This document shows, piece after piece, positions 1 through 10,335 of a stretch of 64,000 nt of DNA. The notes under the pieces are model-generated. The model did not search any database, was not told the DNA's origin, and saw only the letters and a program-made list of their open reading frames with translations. The stretch is from Burkholderia sp. Nafp2/4-1b (lineage in GTDB: Bacteria > Pseudomonadota > Gammaproteobacteria > Burkholderiales > Burkholderiaceae): positions 144,860 through 208,859 of the forward strand of contig NZ_ML058610.1 in the NCBI RefSeq assembly GCF_003635165.1, read 5' to 3'. A program made the position numbers and the translations under genes. How positions within the stretch are numbered: position 1 is the first letter of the stretch; every line of letters begins with the position of its first letter.

Positions 1-279
1 ATTGCACTCTCGGCGGCCTTTCCGTACATCTCGATACGTGCAGACGAAAGCGTGACGCACGAACGCACGGCGGAGTTCGCCGACAGTACGTCGCGCATGC
101 AGCGGAACAACGGCTTCGGCATCGTGCCCGTCACGGTGCCGAAGCCGCATTCCGCCGACAAGGCGTCGGTCACACTGTGGGACGAAATCGTCCCACCGTC
201 GCCGCTTCCGATGCCGATCCCGCTGTCGCCTCCCGGGAACGGGCAGCATGCGATGGAAGGCAAGCGCACCTATCAATGA
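1..279 (+). CDS. possible C-terminal part of an unrecognised protein, cut by the window start
   Basis: An open frame runs from the first base to a TGA at 277-279 without interruption, so if real it begins upstream of the window; the first internal start (GTG) is at 52. The readable part is about 92 residues, with a proline-rich tail and no motif that I recognise. It ends about 165 bases before folA and is on the same strand. It could equally be a chance open frame in GC-rich DNA; I cannot assign any function. Confidence 0.35.
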   Translation: MALSAAFPYISIRADESVTHERTAEFADSTSRMQRNNGFGIVPVTVPKPHSADKASVTLWDEIVPPSPLPMPIPLSPPGNGQHAMEGKRTYQ

Positions 280-443
280 TACGCAAGCGAAACCGCACGC
301 TCGCCAATTGATGAGGACGCCAAATTTAATCGGTGCGCAGGCGCGCCGGAACGCCGCCCAGCCTACGCATTCGCAACGCGGCAGCTACGCACCGCCGTTC
401 CGGTAGAATCGGCGCCATTCCGGTTCTATTCTTCCCGACCTTC
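280..443 (+). promoter_or_regulatory. region upstream of folA with a possible -10 element
   Basis: No gene is visible here. A TAGAAT hexamer at 404-409 lies 35 bases before the folA start and could be a sigma-70 type -10 box; no convincing -35 hexamer sits at the right distance. The call rests only on the hexamer and its position. Confidence 0.3.
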
Positions 444-944
444 ATGACGACGTTGACCCTGATCGTCGCGCGCGCCCGCAACGGCATCATCGGCCGCGAC
501 AACCAGTTGCCCTGGAAACTTCCCGAGGACCTCGCGTTCTTCAAGCGCACGACGATGGGCGCGCCGATCGTGATGGGCCGCAAGACCCACGAGTCGATCG
601 GCCGGCCGCTGCCGGGCCGCCGCAACATCGTCGTCACGCGCGATGCGGCGCGCCGCTTCGACGGCTGCGACACCGTCACGTCGCTCGCCGACGCGCTCGC
701 GCTCGCCGCGCGCGACGGCGTGGCCGAAGCGTTCCTGATCGGCGGCGCGCAGCTCTATGCGGAAGGCCTCGTGCTCGCCGACAAGCTGATCGTCACCGAG
801 ATCGACGCGGACTTCGACGGCGATGCGTCGTTCCCGGCGCCCGATCCCGCGCACTGGCGCGAAGTGTCGCGCGACGCGCACCAGGCCGCCGCGCCGAACA
901 CGTTCGGCTATGCGTTCGTCGTGTACGAACGCAAGCGCGGCTGA
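444..944 (+). CDS. folA: dihydrofolate reductase
   Basis: Reduces dihydrofolate to tetrahydrofolate with NADPH in the cytoplasm, and is the target of trimethoprim. The 166-residue protein has normal family length. Visible family features are the N-terminal strand with [12 protein letters not shown], the acidic active-site residue in LPEDLAFFK (Asp29, matching Asp27 of E. coli), the NADPH-binding [15 protein letters not shown], and the IGGAQLY motif near the C-terminus. The ATG at 444 was chosen over an in-frame start at 333, because the upstream 37 residues are arginine-rich and unlike the family. A terminator follows, shared with convergent pmbA. Confidence 0.95.
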   Translation: MTTLTLIVARARNGIIGRDNQLPWKLPEDLAFFKRTTMGAPIVMGRKTHESIGRPLPGRRNIVVTRDAARRFDGCDTVTSLADALALAARDGVAEAFLIGGAQLYAEGLVLADKLIVTEIDADFDGDASFPAPDPAHWREVSRDAHQAAAPNTFGYAFVVYERKRG

Positions 945-959
945 CACGCCGCACGCGAT

Positions 960-1000
960 AAAAAAGCCCGACCGGCTCATACGCGCCGGTCGGGCTTTTT
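960..1000. terminator. bidirectional rho-independent terminator between folA and pmbA
   Basis: A 15-base stem (961-975 with 986-1000) made of AAAAAGCCCGACCGG and its complement encloses a 10-base loop. A T run follows on the plus strand and the matching A run gives a T run on the minus strand, so it can serve both convergent genes. Confidence 0.85.
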
Positions 1001-1027
1001 GTTTTCTCGCGGCCGATGCCGCGCGGC

Positions 1028-2398
1028 TTACTGCCCGGCGATCGTCATCTGCTCGATCAGTACCGAGCCCGTTTCCTTCGTGCCGCGCACGATCGAATCC
1101 GCGCCGATCGCGACGATGTGCCGGAACATCTCCTGCAGCGTGCTCGCGACGGTAATTTCCTCGACCGGATACTGGATCACGCCGTTCTCGACCCAGAAGC
1201 CTGCCGCGCCGCGCGAATAATCGCCGGTCACGTAGTTCACGCCCTGCCCCATCAGCTCGGTCAGCAACAGGCCCGTGCCGAGCTTCTTCAGCATTGCATC
1301 GAAGTCGTCGCCGGGCTGCGTGTTCGAGCTGCGCAGCGCGAGGTTGTGCGAGCCGCCCGCGTTGCCGGTCGTCTGCGTGCCGAGCTTGCGTGCCGAATAG
1401 GTCGACAGGAAGTAGCCTTCGACGACACCGTCGTTGACGACGCTGCGCGCGCGCGTGCGCACACCTTCCTCGTCGAACGGCGCGCTGCCCATCGCGCGCG
1501 GCACGTGCGGATCCTCGACGACCTGGACGTGCGGTGCGAACACCGGCTTGCCGAGGCTGTCGACGAGGAACGACGTCTTGCGGTACAGCGCGCCGCCGCT
1601 CACTGCCTGCACGAATGCGCCGAGCAGGCCGGCCGCGAGCGGCGCCTCGAACAGCACGGGCACCTTGCGGGTATCGAGGCGGCGGGCACCCATCCGCGCG
1701 AGCGCACGCTCGGCCGCGTAGCGCCCGACGGCTTCCGGCGCCGCAAGGTCGACCGCGCTGCGCTTCGACGAATACCAGTCGTCGCGCTGCATGTGACGGC
1801 CGCTGCCGGCGATCGGCGCGCACGCGATGTAGTGGCGCGAGTACGGGTAGCCGGCGAGGAAGCCGCGCGACGTCGCGAGCACGAACTGCGAATGCTGCGC
1901 CGACACGCTCGCGCCTTCCGAGTTGCGGATCTGCGGGCTGACCGCGAACGCGGCGTCTTCCGCGCGGCGGGCGAGCTCGACGGCCTCGTCGGCCGTCAGC
2001 GCCCACGGGTGATACAGGTCGAGGTCGCGCGGGTCGGTTTCGAGCAGTTCCGCTTCGGCGAGGCCGGCTGCGTCGTCCTCGGCCGTGAAGCGCGCGATGT
2101 TGTACGCGGCGGCGACGGTGTCCTTGATCGCGGCCGGCGAGAAGTCCGACGTGCTCGCGTTGCCGCGCTTCTTGCCGATGAACACCGTCACGCCGACCAT
2201 CTTGTCGCGGTTGTGTTCGATCGTCTCGACCTCGCCGCGGCGCACCGACACCGACAGGCCGTCGCCTTCGGATATTTCGGTTGCGGCGTCCGACGCGCCG
2301 AGCGCCTTCGCGTGGCGAAGGATGTCCGAGGCGATTTCTTTGAGCTGGTCCTGCGTGTGCGGGAAATAGCGCGCTTGTACGTCGAGATTGGCTGCCAT
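1028..2398 (-). CDS. pmbA: metalloprotease-related protein PmbA/TldE
   Basis: 456 residues, matching the TldD/PmbA family throughout. In E. coli TldD and TldE (PmbA) form a heteromeric protease that matures microcin B17 and degrades the CcdA antitoxin; the metal-binding HExxxH motif belongs to TldD and is not seen here, consistent with the TldE subunit. Supporting stretches are the N-terminal helix (HAKALGASDAATEIS), RRGEVETIEHNRDK and the glycine-rich C-terminal segment with TGDYSRGAAGFWVENG. The start gives MAANLDVQARYF. tldD is not in this window. It converges on folA and diverges from the darP gene, about 126 bases apart. Confidence 0.92.
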   Translation of the reverse strand: MAANLDVQARYFPHTQDQLKEIASDILRHAKALGASDAATEISEGDGLSVSVRRGEVETIEHNRDKMVGVTVFIGKKRGNASTSDFSPAAIKDTVAAAYNIARFTAEDDAAGLAEAELLETDPRDLDLYHPWALTADEAVELARRAEDAAFAVSPQIRNSEGASVSAQHSQFVLATSRGFLAGYPYSRHYIACAPIAGSGRHMQRDDWYSSKRSAVDLAAPEAVGRYAAERALARMGARRLDTRKVPVLFEAPLAAGLLGAFVQAVSGGALYRKTSFLVDSLGKPVFAPHVQVVEDPHVPRAMGSAPFDEEGVRTRARSVVNDGVVEGYFLSTYSARKLGTQTTGNAGGSHNLALRSSNTQPGDDFDAMLKKLGTGLLLTELMGQGVNYVTGDYSRGAAGFWVENGVIQYPVEEITVASTLQEMFRHIVAIGADSIVRGTKETGSVLIEQMTIAGQ

Positions 2399-2524
2399 CG
2401 TCTTGGTATCCGGTGGCGGGCGGGCGCCCGCATGTTCAAAATGTTGCGTATCCCGCGATCATAGCAAGGTCCGGGGCCGGATACCGACAAGCTTGGGGGT
2501 CCGCGCCGCGATACAATGCCGCCC

Positions 2525-3130
2525 ATGACACGCAAAACCCGAATCCAGCCGATCGAGCATGCCGTCGAAGACGACGACAACGGCTACGATCGCCCCAGCA
2601 AATCCCAGTTGAAGCGCGAGATGCACGAGCTGCAGGTGCTCGGCCAGGCGCTCGTCGACCTGCCGAAGGATGCGCTCAAGCGCATGCCGATGCCCGAAAG
2701 CCTCGCGGACGCCGTTCGCGAGGCGCGCCGGATCACCGATCACGAAGGCAAGCGCCGCCAGCTCCAGTACGTCGGCCGCGTGATGCGCTCGCTGACCGAC
2801 GAGGAAACGGCCGCCCTGCGCACCGCGCTCGACGCCCAGCGCGGCGTGAACAAGGCCGCCACGGCCCGCCTGCACTGGATCGAGCGCACGCGCGAACAGC
2901 TGCTCGCGAACGACGACGCGCTCACCGAGTTCCTCCGCCAGCACCCCGACGCCGACATCCAGGAAGGCCGCACGCTGATCCGCAACGCACGCAAGGAAGC
3001 GCAGCAAGCCAAGCCGCCGCGCTATTTCCGCGAGCTGTTCCAGTGGATCAAGACCGCGAGCGGCACGGCTGACGCGGACGCCGACGACGCACCGGACGAC
3101 GCCGAAGACGACCATGACGACGAAGCGTAA
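2525..3130 (+). CDS. darP: ribosome-associated protein DarP/YjgA (DUF615)
   Basis: 201 residues, highly charged and largely helical. The family binds the large ribosomal subunit late in its assembly in E. coli. The recognisable core is [22 protein letters not shown] followed by the basic helical segment with [12 protein letters not shown] and RDARKEAQQ-like repeats of charge; the tail after residue 180 is rich in aspartate. I prefer the ATG at 2525 (MTRKTRIQP) over one three codons upstream at 2516. The stop lies inside mogA (17-base overlap), so the two are probably co-translated. Confidence 0.88.
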   Translation: MTRKTRIQPIEHAVEDDDNGYDRPSKSQLKREMHELQVLGQALVDLPKDALKRMPMPESLADAVREARRITDHEGKRRQLQYVGRVMRSLTDEETAALRTALDAQRGVNKAATARLHWIERTREQLLANDDALTEFLRQHPDADIQEGRTLIRNARKEAQQAKPPRYFRELFQWIKTASGTADADADDAPDDAEDDHDDEA

Positions 3131-3722
3131 CCACCCGGACGAGCTCGTGGTCGGCCTCGTGTCGATCAGCGACCGCGCCAGCACGGGCGTCTACGAGGAC
3201 AAGGGGATTCCGGCGCTGCAGGAATGGCTCGCCGGCGCGCTTCGCTCGCCGTGGCGCGCCGAAACCCGGCTGATCCAGGACGACGCGCCGACGATCTCGG
3301 CCACGCTGATCGAACTCGTCGACGTCGCCGGCTGCGACCTGGTGCTGACGACCGGCGGCACGGGCCCCGCGCGCCGCGACGTGACGCCGGAGGCCACGCT
3401 GGCCGTGGCGACGAAGGAAATGCCCGGATTCGGCGAACAGATGCGGCAGATCAGCCTGAATTTCGTGCCGACCGCGATCCTGTCGCGGCAGGTCGCGGTA
3501 ATTCGCGAGAGCGCCGACCATGCGGCGCTGATCATCAACCTGCCCGGCCAGCCGAAATCGATCCGGGAAACGCTCGAAGGGCTGCGCGACGCCGACGGCA
3601 AGTCGACCGTGCCCGGCATCTTCGCGGCGGTGCCCTACTGCATCGACCTGATCGGCGGCCCGTACATCGAGACCGACGACGCGGTGGTCGCGGCGTTCCG
3701 GCCGAAGAGCGCGCGGCGCTGA
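3114..3722 (+). CDS. mogA: molybdopterin adenylyltransferase
   Basis: 202 residues. MogA adenylates molybdopterin before molybdate insertion in molybdenum cofactor synthesis, a cofactor that the formate dehydrogenase encoded at 50380-53331 would need. Family marks are the N-terminal [13 protein letters not shown], the [17 protein letters not shown] substrate-binding segment around residues 81-97, and [14 protein letters not shown] near residue 145. The start overlaps the end of darP by 17 bases, with the ATG inside that gene's acidic tail codons. Confidence 0.93.
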   Translation: MTTKRNHPDELVVGLVSISDRASTGVYEDKGIPALQEWLAGALRSPWRAETRLIQDDAPTISATLIELVDVAGCDLVLTTGGTGPARRDVTPEATLAVATKEMPGFGEQMRQISLNFVPTAILSRQVAVIRESADHAALIINLPGQPKSIRETLEGLRDADGKSTVPGIFAAVPYCIDLIGGPYIETDDAVVAAFRPKSARR

Positions 3723-3752
3723 GCGCACCGGGCGCCTGTCGAGCGCCCGCCC

Positions 3753-4404
<652 letters not shown>

Positions 4405-4492
4405 TCATCCTGGAAAATGGCGGACGGGGCTCGCCGATGCGGCACCGCCCGGGCGGCCGGCAACGCGTGAGCGGGCCCGGTCCGCAAGAACA

Positions 4493-4498
4493 TATAAT
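4493..4498 (+). promoter_or_regulatory. candidate -10 box for the M48 protease-rsgA operon
   Basis: A perfect TATAAT at 4493-4498 lies 28 bases before the likely ATG at 4527. No good -35 hexamer is visible 16-18 bases upstream, so the assignment rests on the -10 alone. Confidence 0.4.
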
Positions 4499-4526
4499 TC
4501 TCGCATAGAACCCTTTGGCGCCTTCG

Positions 4527-5786
4527 ATGTCACCCTTTTCGTTCACCCTGCTGTTCGCGATCGCCGTCCTCGCGATGGTCGTCACCAAGCTGTGGCTCGC
4601 GTCGCGGCAGATCCGCTTCGTCGCAGCGCACCGCAACGGTGTGCCCGCGCAGTTCAGCGCCACCATCCCGCTGACCGCCCACCAGCGCGCGGCCGACTAC
4701 ACGGTCGAGCGCACGCGGCTCGCGATGCTCGAGATCGTCGTCAGCGCGGCCGTGCTGGTCGGCCTCACGCTGCTCGGCGGCGTCGGCGCGCTCGACACGC
4801 TGCTGACCGGCTGGTTCGGCCGCGGCTACGGGCAGCAGGTCGCGCTCGTCGCCGCCGTGCTCGTGATCACGGGCGTGATCGACGTGCCGTTCGAGTACTA
4901 CCGCCAGTTCGGGATCGAGCAGCGGTTCGGCTTCAACCGGATGACCAAGCGCCTGTTCTTCACCGACATGCTGAAAAACACGCTGCTCGGCGCCGTGCTC
5001 GGCCTGCCGCTGCTGTTCGTCGTGCTGTGGCTGATGAACCAGGCCGGCAGCCTGTGGTGGCTGTGGACCTGGGTCGTCTGGGTCGCCTTCCAGATGCTCG
5101 TGCTGCTGATCTACCCGACCTTCATCGCGCCGATCTTCAACAAGTTCGAACCGCTGAAGGACGAAGCGCTGCGCGCGCGCATCGAGTCGCTGATGAAACG
5201 GTGCGGCTTCGCGGCGAAGGGCCTGTTCGTGATGGACGGCAGCCGCCGTTCCGCGCACGGCAACGCGTATTTCACGGGCTTCGGCGCATCGAAGCGGATC
5301 GTGTTCTTCGACACGCTGCTCGCGCGGCTGTCCGGCCAGGAAATCGAGGCCGTGCTCGCGCACGAACTCGGCCATTTCAAGCGCCGCCACGTGATGAAGC
5401 GGATGCTGGTGTCGTTCGTGCTGAGCCTCGTGCTGCTCGCGCTGCTCGGCTGGCTCGCGCAGCGCACGTGGTTCTACACGGGGCTCGGCGTCACGCCGTC
5501 GCTCGACACGAGCAACGCGGGCGCCGCGCTCGTGCTGTTCTTCCTCGCGATTCCGGTGTTCCTGTTCTTCGCGACGCCGTTCAACAGCCTCACGTCGCGC
5601 AAGCACGAATTCGAGGCCGACGCGTTCGCCGCCAGCCAGACCGACGCGCAGGATCTCGTCAGCGCGCTCGTGAAGCTCTACGAGGACAACGCGTCGACGC
5701 TCACACCCGATCCCGTCTACACGGCCTTCTACTACTCGCATCCGCCTGCATCGCAGCGGATCGACCGCCTGATGCAGCACGCATGA
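4527..5786 (+). CDS. M48 family membrane zinc metalloprotease, Ste24-like
   Basis: 419 residues with several membrane segments (about 5-25, 66-90, 103-122, 153-175, 178-200, 293-312, 333-350). The HELGH zinc motif is at residues 279-283 and the third-ligand region KHEFEADAF is at about 359-367, the layout of CAAX prenyl protease 1/Ste24 homologues. Bacterial members are inner-membrane proteases whose substrates are mostly unknown. The ATG at 4527 ([10 protein letters not shown]) is preferred to one four codons upstream. Its TGA overlaps the rsgA ATG by the ATGA arrangement, so translational coupling is likely. Confidence 0.9.
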   Translation: MSPFSFTLLFAIAVLAMVVTKLWLASRQIRFVAAHRNGVPAQFSATIPLTAHQRAADYTVERTRLAMLEIVVSAAVLVGLTLLGGVGALDTLLTGWFGRGYGQQVALVAAVLVITGVIDVPFEYYRQFGIEQRFGFNRMTKRLFFTDMLKNTLLGAVLGLPLLFVVLWLMNQAGSLWWLWTWVVWVAFQMLVLLIYPTFIAPIFNKFEPLKDEALRARIESLMKRCGFAAKGLFVMDGSRRSAHGNAYFTGFGASKRIVFFDTLLARLSGQEIEAVLAHELGHFKRRHVMKRMLVSFVLSLVLLALLGWLAQRTWFYTGLGVTPSLDTSNAGAALVLFFLAIPVFLFFATPFNSLTSRKHEFEADAFAASQTDAQDLVSALVKLYEDNASTLTPDPVYTAFYYSHPPASQRIDRLMQHA

Positions 5787-6724
5787 GCCGGCCGACCTCC
5801 CGCAAGCCGGCCCCGCGCGCATCGGGCGCGCCGCGAGTCGAAGGCCGCGTGATCGCGGCGCACGGTCGCCACTACATCGTCGCGCCCGACGACGGCGGCC
5901 CGATGCTGCAGTGCTTCCCGCGCGGCAAGAAAAGCGAGATCGCGGTCGGCGATCGCGTCGTGTACGAACAGGCGTCGGCCGACCAGGGCGTGATCGTCGA
6001 AATCGGCGAGCGGCGCAACCTGCTGTACCGCTCCGACCAGTTCAAGTCGAAGCTGTTCGCGGCCAATCTCGATCAGTTGCTGATCGTGCTCGCGACCGAG
6101 CCCTATTTCAGCGAGGACCTGCTCGGCCGCGCACTGATCGCGGCCGAAGCGAACGAGCTGAAGCCGCTCGTCGTGCTGAACAAGATCGACGTCGAAGCCG
6201 CGCTGCCGGTCGCCCGCGAGCGCCTCGCGCCGTACCGCGCGCTCGGCTACGACGTGCTCGAGCTGTCGGTGAAGGGCGCGCCCGACGATGCGCGTGCGCA
6301 GCTGATGCCGCACCTGGCCGGGCATTCGACGATCCTGCTCGGCCAGTCCGGGATGGGCAAGTCGACGCTCGTGAACCTGCTCGTGCCCGATGCCGAGGCC
6401 GCCACCCGCGAAATCTCGGCCGCGCTCAACAGCGGCCGCCACACGACGACGTTCACGCGCCTCTACCCGCTCGACGGCGGCGGCGCACTGATCGATTCGC
6501 CGGGTTTCCAGGAATTCGGCCTCTATCACCTGACGGAAGGCCGGCTCGAGCGCGCGTTTCCGGAATTCCGCCCGTTGCTCGCGGACTGCCGTTTCTATAA
6601 TTGCCATCATCTGCAAGAGCCCGGCTGCGCGATTCTCGAAGCCGTCGCCGATGGCCGCATTGCGCCGTCGCGGCATGCGCTTTACGCGCAACTCGTACAC
6701 GAGGCGAGCCAGATCGTCCGCTGA
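5783..6724 (+). CDS. rsgA: small ribosomal subunit biogenesis GTPase RsgA
   Basis: Circularly permuted GTPase that checks late 30S maturation and is stimulated by the ribosome. 313 residues: an OB-fold N-terminal domain (about 18-80), then the permuted G motifs in the order G4 NKID (133-136), G1 GQSGMGKST (187-195), G3 DSPG (238-241), and a C-terminal zinc site of the form C-X4-C-X-H-X5-C (CRFYNCHH...C). The ATG overlaps the preceding protease stop codon by ATGA. The 30 residues before the OB fold are Ala/Arg/Pro-rich. Confidence 0.96.
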   Translation: MSRPTSRKPAPRASGAPRVEGRVIAAHGRHYIVAPDDGGPMLQCFPRGKKSEIAVGDRVVYEQASADQGVIVEIGERRNLLYRSDQFKSKLFAANLDQLLIVLATEPYFSEDLLGRALIAAEANELKPLVVLNKIDVEAALPVARERLAPYRALGYDVLELSVKGAPDDARAQLMPHLAGHSTILLGQSGMGKSTLVNLLVPDAEAATREISAALNSGRHTTTFTRLYPLDGGGALIDSPGFQEFGLYHLTEGRLERAFPEFRPLLADCRFYNCHHLQEPGCAILEAVADGRIAPSRHALYAQLVHEASQIVR

Positions 6725-6777
6725 CCCTACGGCGGACGAAAGGCGGCCGGCCCGGCCTTTTACCGACAGGAGCCGCG

Positions 6778-7095
6778 ATGCGTTTCAGGGCCCCCGATCT
6801 CGCGACCGCGCAGCACTGGGCGAACGTACTGCAGGTCGCCGGCATCGGTTGCGAGCTGCATAACTGCTACGCGACCGGCGCGCTCGGCGGCTTGCCGGCC
6901 GATGCGTGCGCACCCGAGCTGTGGCTGGACGACGAGCGTGACGACGCGCTCGCGCGGCGGCTCCTCGATGCCGCGTCGCACGGCCCGTCGAGCGGTGCGG
7001 CGCCGTGGCGCTGCCGCCAGTGCGGCGAGGCACTCGAGGCGCAGTTCACCTGCTGCTGGCAATGCGGCGCCGTACGCGATCCGCTCGACGACTGA
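6778..7095 (+). CDS. small DUF2007-type protein with C-terminal zinc ribbon
   Basis: 105 residues, preceded by a GGAG ribosome binding site 9 bases upstream. The N-terminal half (RAPDLATAQHWANVLQVAGIGCEL) resembles the DUF2007 putative signal-transducing fold, a small ferredoxin-like domain. The C-terminal half carries CRQCG (Cys79, Cys82) and CWQCG (Cys93, Cys96), a two-knuckle zinc ribbon. It lies 53 bases after rsgA and is probably in the same transcript, ending at a terminator. The molecular role is not known. Confidence 0.75.
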   Translation: MRFRAPDLATAQHWANVLQVAGIGCELHNCYATGALGGLPADACAPELWLDDERDDALARRLLDAASHGPSSGAAPWRCRQCGEALEAQFTCCWQCGAVRDPLDD

Positions 7096-7117
7096 ACGCC
7101 CTGCGCTGTCGCACAGC

Positions 7118-7150
7118 AAAAAGGCCGGCATCGAGCCGGCCTTCTCATTT
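7118..7150. terminator. bidirectional terminator
   Basis: Arms AAGGCCGGC (7121-7129) and GCCGGCCTT (7135-7143) around a 5-base loop, with A5 before and a T-rich stretch after. It can end the rsgA transcript on the plus strand and the CobD-like gene on the minus strand. Confidence 0.8.
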
Positions 7151-7181
7151 CATCGGGTGCCGCGGTAACGCGTCATGAGCG

Positions 7182-8120
7182 TCATGACACCCACACCGCC
7201 AGCGTCAGCATCAGCAGCAGGATCATCCACAGGATCACCGCGCGCCACACCAGGCCGACCGCCGACTGCAGCGTGCGCGGCGTGCAGTCGTCACCGACCG
7301 TCAGCGGGCCGCTGTCGCCGACCGCCAGCGCGTCGAGGCTCGACGGTTCCGCGAGCGGCCCCGCGAGGCGCGCGCCGAGCGCGCCGCTACCGGCCGCGAG
7401 CAGCACACCGTCGTTCGGGTCGGGCCACTGGCGCGTGTGATTGCGCCACGCGTAGATCGCGTCCTCGAAGTTGCCGACGATCGCGAAGCCGAGCGCGGTC
7501 AGTCGCGACGGAATCCAGTCGATCACGAAGAACGCGCGCTGCGCGAACGTCGAGAACGCGGCCGTGCGATCGTCGCCCGGCGTCGACCAGCTGCGCGCGA
7601 GATATTCGGAGATACGGTACAGCACCGCGCCGGCCGGCCCGATCGGCAGCACGTACCAGAAGAACACGCCGAACACGTGGCGATGCGATGCAACGACCGC
7701 ATGAATCAGCGTATGGCGGACGATTTCGCCGACCGGCATGTCGACCGTGTCGACGCCCGTCCATTCGCGCAGGACCTCGCGCGCGCGCGGCACGTCGTCG
7801 TTGTTGAGCGCGAGATGGATGTCGGTGAAGTAATGGCTGAACTGGCGGAAGCCGAGCGTGAAATACACGACGACGACGTTCCAGATGAACGCGAGCACGA
7901 AGCTCACCTTGTACAGCAGGAAGTAGATCAGCGCGACGACCAGCACCCACGGCAGCACGACCGCGAGCCATGCGAGCACGCCATGTTTTTGCTTGCCGGC
8001 GTCCAGGCCATGCGCGACGGTTTCCGCATGAAACTGGAACAGTGCGAACACCGGATTGCTCGGCGACAACGCGCGGACCTGTTCGATGATGAGAGCGAGG
8101 AGAACCGAAAAGAAAGTCAT
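7182..8120 (-). CDS. CobD/CbiB-like integral membrane protein
   Basis: 312 residues with membrane segments near 1-15, 48-70, 72-92, 148-170 and 285-310. The overall pattern (MTFFSVLLALIIEQ at the start, long central part with RAREVLREWTGVDT and HTLIHAVVASHRHVFGVFFWY) matches the CobD/CbiB-like family that also includes AmpE-type proteins. CobD proper makes adenosylcobinamide phosphate, but no other cobalamin gene is nearby and the sequence is only distantly like CobD, so a cobalamin role is doubtful. It lies 120 bases downstream of the Nudix gene on the same strand. Confidence 0.7.
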   Translation of the reverse strand: MTFFSVLLALIIEQVRALSPSNPVFALFQFHAETVAHGLDAGKQKHGVLAWLAVVLPWVLVVALIYFLLYKVSFVLAFIWNVVVVYFTLGFRQFSHYFTDIHLALNNDDVPRAREVLREWTGVDTVDMPVGEIVRHTLIHAVVASHRHVFGVFFWYVLPIGPAGAVLYRISEYLARSWSTPGDDRTAAFSTFAQRAFFVIDWIPSRLTALGFAIVGNFEDAIYAWRNHTRQWPDPNDGVLLAAGSGALGARLAGPLAEPSSLDALAVGDSGPLTVGDDCTPRTLQSAVGLVWRAVILWMILLLMLTLAVWVS

Positions 8121-8240
8121 GCGTGGCGCCGTCTTCGGAGTTATGTCATTTTTTGCATAACGATAGCACAGCGTAAGCAGCGCATGGCTGCCGGTGCGAC
8201 GGGTCGGGCGCCGGCCGTGCGCGCGGGACCGGGCGCGAGG

Positions 8241-8927
8241 TTATCCGGCTGCCAAGAAGCGGTACAGATTGCGCAACATGCCGGCAGTTGCGCCCCAGAT
8301 GAAGTAATGCCCGGTTGATTCGCCATTGGGATAGGGCATCGCAAAAAAACGACGCTCGCCGCCTTCCCAGCGGAACACGCGCACCTGGTGGTTCGCGGGA
8401 CTCATCAGGAACGCGAGCGGCACCTCGAAAATCTCGGCGACTTCGAACGTATCGGCCTGCACGGTGAACGGCGGATGCACGAGCGCCACGACGGGCGTCA
8501 CGCGGAAGCCGGTTCCCGTCAGGTAGTCGGGCAACGCGCCGAGCACTTCGACGGGTTCGGCAGCCAGTCCGATTTCTTCCTTCGCCTCGCGCAACGCCGT
8601 TGCGGTCGCATCGCGGTCGAACGGCTCCCGGCGGCCGCCGGGGAAGCTGATTTGTCCGGCATGATCGTTCAGGTGATCGGCGCGCTGCGTCAGCAGCACG
8701 GTGAGACCGGTCTCGCGCACGACGAGCGGCACGAGCACGGCGGCGCTGCGCGGATCGACGCCCTCCTGCAATCGCACTTCGTCGGGTTCGACGCTCCATT
8801 CGAGCGTTCGCGCAAACCGCTCGCGCAACCCGGGCGGCGTCATCAGCCGGGCATCGAGGGACGGCAGGCCGGCGCCGGTGCCTTCGACCGGCAGCACTTC
8901 GGGATCAATGATGGGGCGGCGATTCAA
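8241..8927 (-). CDS. CoA pyrophosphatase, Nudix hydrolase
   Basis: 228 residues. The pattern LLTQRADHLNDHAGQISFPGG (residues 78-98) is the signature that precedes the Nudix box in CoA-diphosphatase members (NudL/YeaB, PCD1), and the box continues to REAKEEIG (113-120). These enzymes split coenzyme A into 3',5'-ADP and phosphopantetheine, using Mg or Mn. The usual first Glu of the box is replaced by an Asp/Arg context, as is common in this subgroup. It follows rplS by 87 bases, but the rplS terminator lies between, so it is probably a separate transcript. Confidence 0.88.
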   Translation of the reverse strand: MNRRPIIDPEVLPVEGTGAGLPSLDARLMTPPGLRERFARTLEWSVEPDEVRLQEGVDPRSAAVLVPLVVRETGLTVLLTQRADHLNDHAGQISFPGGRREPFDRDATATALREAKEEIGLAAEPVEVLGALPDYLTGTGFRVTPVVALVHPPFTVQADTFEVAEIFEVPLAFLMSPANHQVRVFRWEGGERRFFAMPYPNGESTGHYFIWGATAGMLRNLYRFLAAG

Positions 8928-8975
8928 TGGGGCTCTCGGGTTCGTGACGTATCGAGCATATTGTCGCGCCAGAAT

Positions 8976-9004
8976 GAAAAAAGCACCCGGGTGGGTGCTT
9001 TTTC
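8976..9004. terminator. terminator of the rpsP-rimM-trmD-rplS operon
   Basis: Arms AAGCACCC (8981-8988) and GGGTGCTT (8993-9000) with a 4-base loop, flanked by A runs and T runs. On the minus strand it sits 11 bases after the rplS stop. Confidence 0.85.
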
Positions 9005-9014
9005 CTTACAGCTC

Positions 9015-9410
9015 TTACTCTTGGGAAGCTGCTGCGGTGCGATCCTTCGACACCAGCTTTTCCTTGATTCGAGCCGACTTGCCCGAACGCTCGCGCAGGT
9101 AGTAAAGCTTTGCACGACGCACATCACCGCGACGCTTCACGACGATGCTCGCCAGCAGCGGCGAGTAGGTCTGGAACGTACGCTCGACGCCTTCGCCCGA
9201 CGAAATCTTGCGGACGATGAAGTTCGAGTTCAGGCCACGGTTGCGAATCGCGATCACGACGCCTTCGTAAGCCTGAACGCGCTTGCGGTTACCTTCAACC
9301 ACGTTCACGTTCACGATCACCGTGTCGCCCGGGGCGAATTCGGGGATCGTCTTGCCGGCGAGCGCGCGCTCGATCTCTTCCTGCTCAAGTTTTGCAATCA
9401 GATTCATCAC
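9015..9410 (-). CDS. rplS: 50S ribosomal protein L19
   Basis: 131 residues. L19 lies at the 30S-50S interface of the large subunit. The family core is visible as [34 protein letters not shown] sequence followed by [14 protein letters not shown] and [20 protein letters not shown]. The C-terminus extends about 15 residues ([10 protein letters not shown]) beyond the E. coli protein. Last gene of the ribosomal operon, 130 bases after trmD and followed directly by a terminator. Confidence 0.97.
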   Translation of the reverse strand: MMNLIAKLEQEEIERALAGKTIPEFAPGDTVIVNVNVVEGNRKRVQAYEGVVIAIRNRGLNSNFIVRKISSGEGVERTFQTYSPLLASIVVKRRGDVRRAKLYYLRERSGKSARIKEKLVSKDRTAAASQE

Positions 9411-9540
9411 TGACTCCTAAAGCCATCTTGTCGGCGTTTGCACCCGCCCGTTTCCAGGCCCGGCCCCGATAGAGGATGGATTTACATCAGGCGCCGCGCA
9501 CGCATGCACGGCACCGCCATTTCCCGCCCGCGACGCCGCC

Positions 9541-10335
9541 TCAGGAGGCGTTCTTCGCTTCGCGTGCGAGGTTCGCAAGCCACGCCTCGTCGGCCCGGCT
9601 CAACAACTTCTCGCGGCGCGCCCGGACGATCAGGTCCGGCCGCTTCCGCAACGTATTCTTCAATGCTTCCTGGCGCCGCCACTTCTCGATCTCGGCATGA
9701 TGCCCGCCGAGCAGCACGTCCGGCACGCGCATCCCCTCGTATTCCTCGGGGCGCGTGTAGTGCGGACAATCGAGCAGCCCGTCGGCGAAGCTATCCTGCA
9801 CGGCCGACTGCGCATCGTTCAGCACACCGGGCAACAGTCGCACGACGGCATCCATCATCGCCATCGCCGGCAGTTCGCCGCCGGACAGAACGAAATCGCC
9901 GAGACTGATTTCCTCGTCGACACAACGATCGAGCAGCCGCTGATCGATCGCCTCGTAGCGGCCGCACAGCACGATTACACCGGGCTCCTGCGCCATCCGC
10001 ACCGCACGTTCGTGCGTGAACGGCGCACCTTGCGGCGACATCATCACCACACGCGTGCTCGCGACACCCTGCTCCGCCTGCGCTGCTTTCGCAGCACCGA
10101 TCGCGGCCTCGAGCGGCCTGGCCAGCATCACCATGCCGGGACCACCGCCGTACGGACGATCATCGACCGTGCGGTAGTTGTCCGTCGTGAAATCACGCGG
10201 GTTCCAGGTGCGCAACCCGAAGCGCTCCTGCTTCACGGCCCGGCTGGTGATACCCCAGTCGGTCAGTGCGCGGAACATTTCGGGAAAGAGCGTGACGACG
10301 TCGAACTGCACCGCGCCCTGCGTAACCTGGTTCAT
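9541..10335 (-). CDS. trmD: tRNA (guanine-N1-)-methyltransferase
   Basis: Methylates G37 next to the anticodon in tRNAs reading CNN codons, using SAM, and prevents +1 frameshifting. 264 residues. The trefoil-knot SPOUT signatures are visible: [13 protein letters not shown] (about 57-69), [20 protein letters not shown] and [17 protein letters not shown]. The ATG overlaps the rimM TAA by one base (TAATG), suggesting coupling. An N-terminal extension of about 9 residues precedes the conserved [11 protein letters not shown]. Confidence 0.97.
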   Translation of the reverse strand: MNQVTQGAVQFDVVTLFPEMFRALTDWGITSRAVKQERFGLRTWNPRDFTTDNYRTVDDRPYGGGPGMVMLARPLEAAIGAAKAAQAEQGVASTRVVMMSPQGAPFTHERAVRMAQEPGVIVLCGRYEAIDQRLLDRCVDEEISLGDFVLSGGELPAMAMMDAVVRLLPGVLNDAQSAVQDSFADGLLDCPHYTRPEEYEGMRVPDVLLGGHHAEIEKWRRQEALKNTLRKRPDLIVRARREKLLSRADEAWLANLAREAKNAS

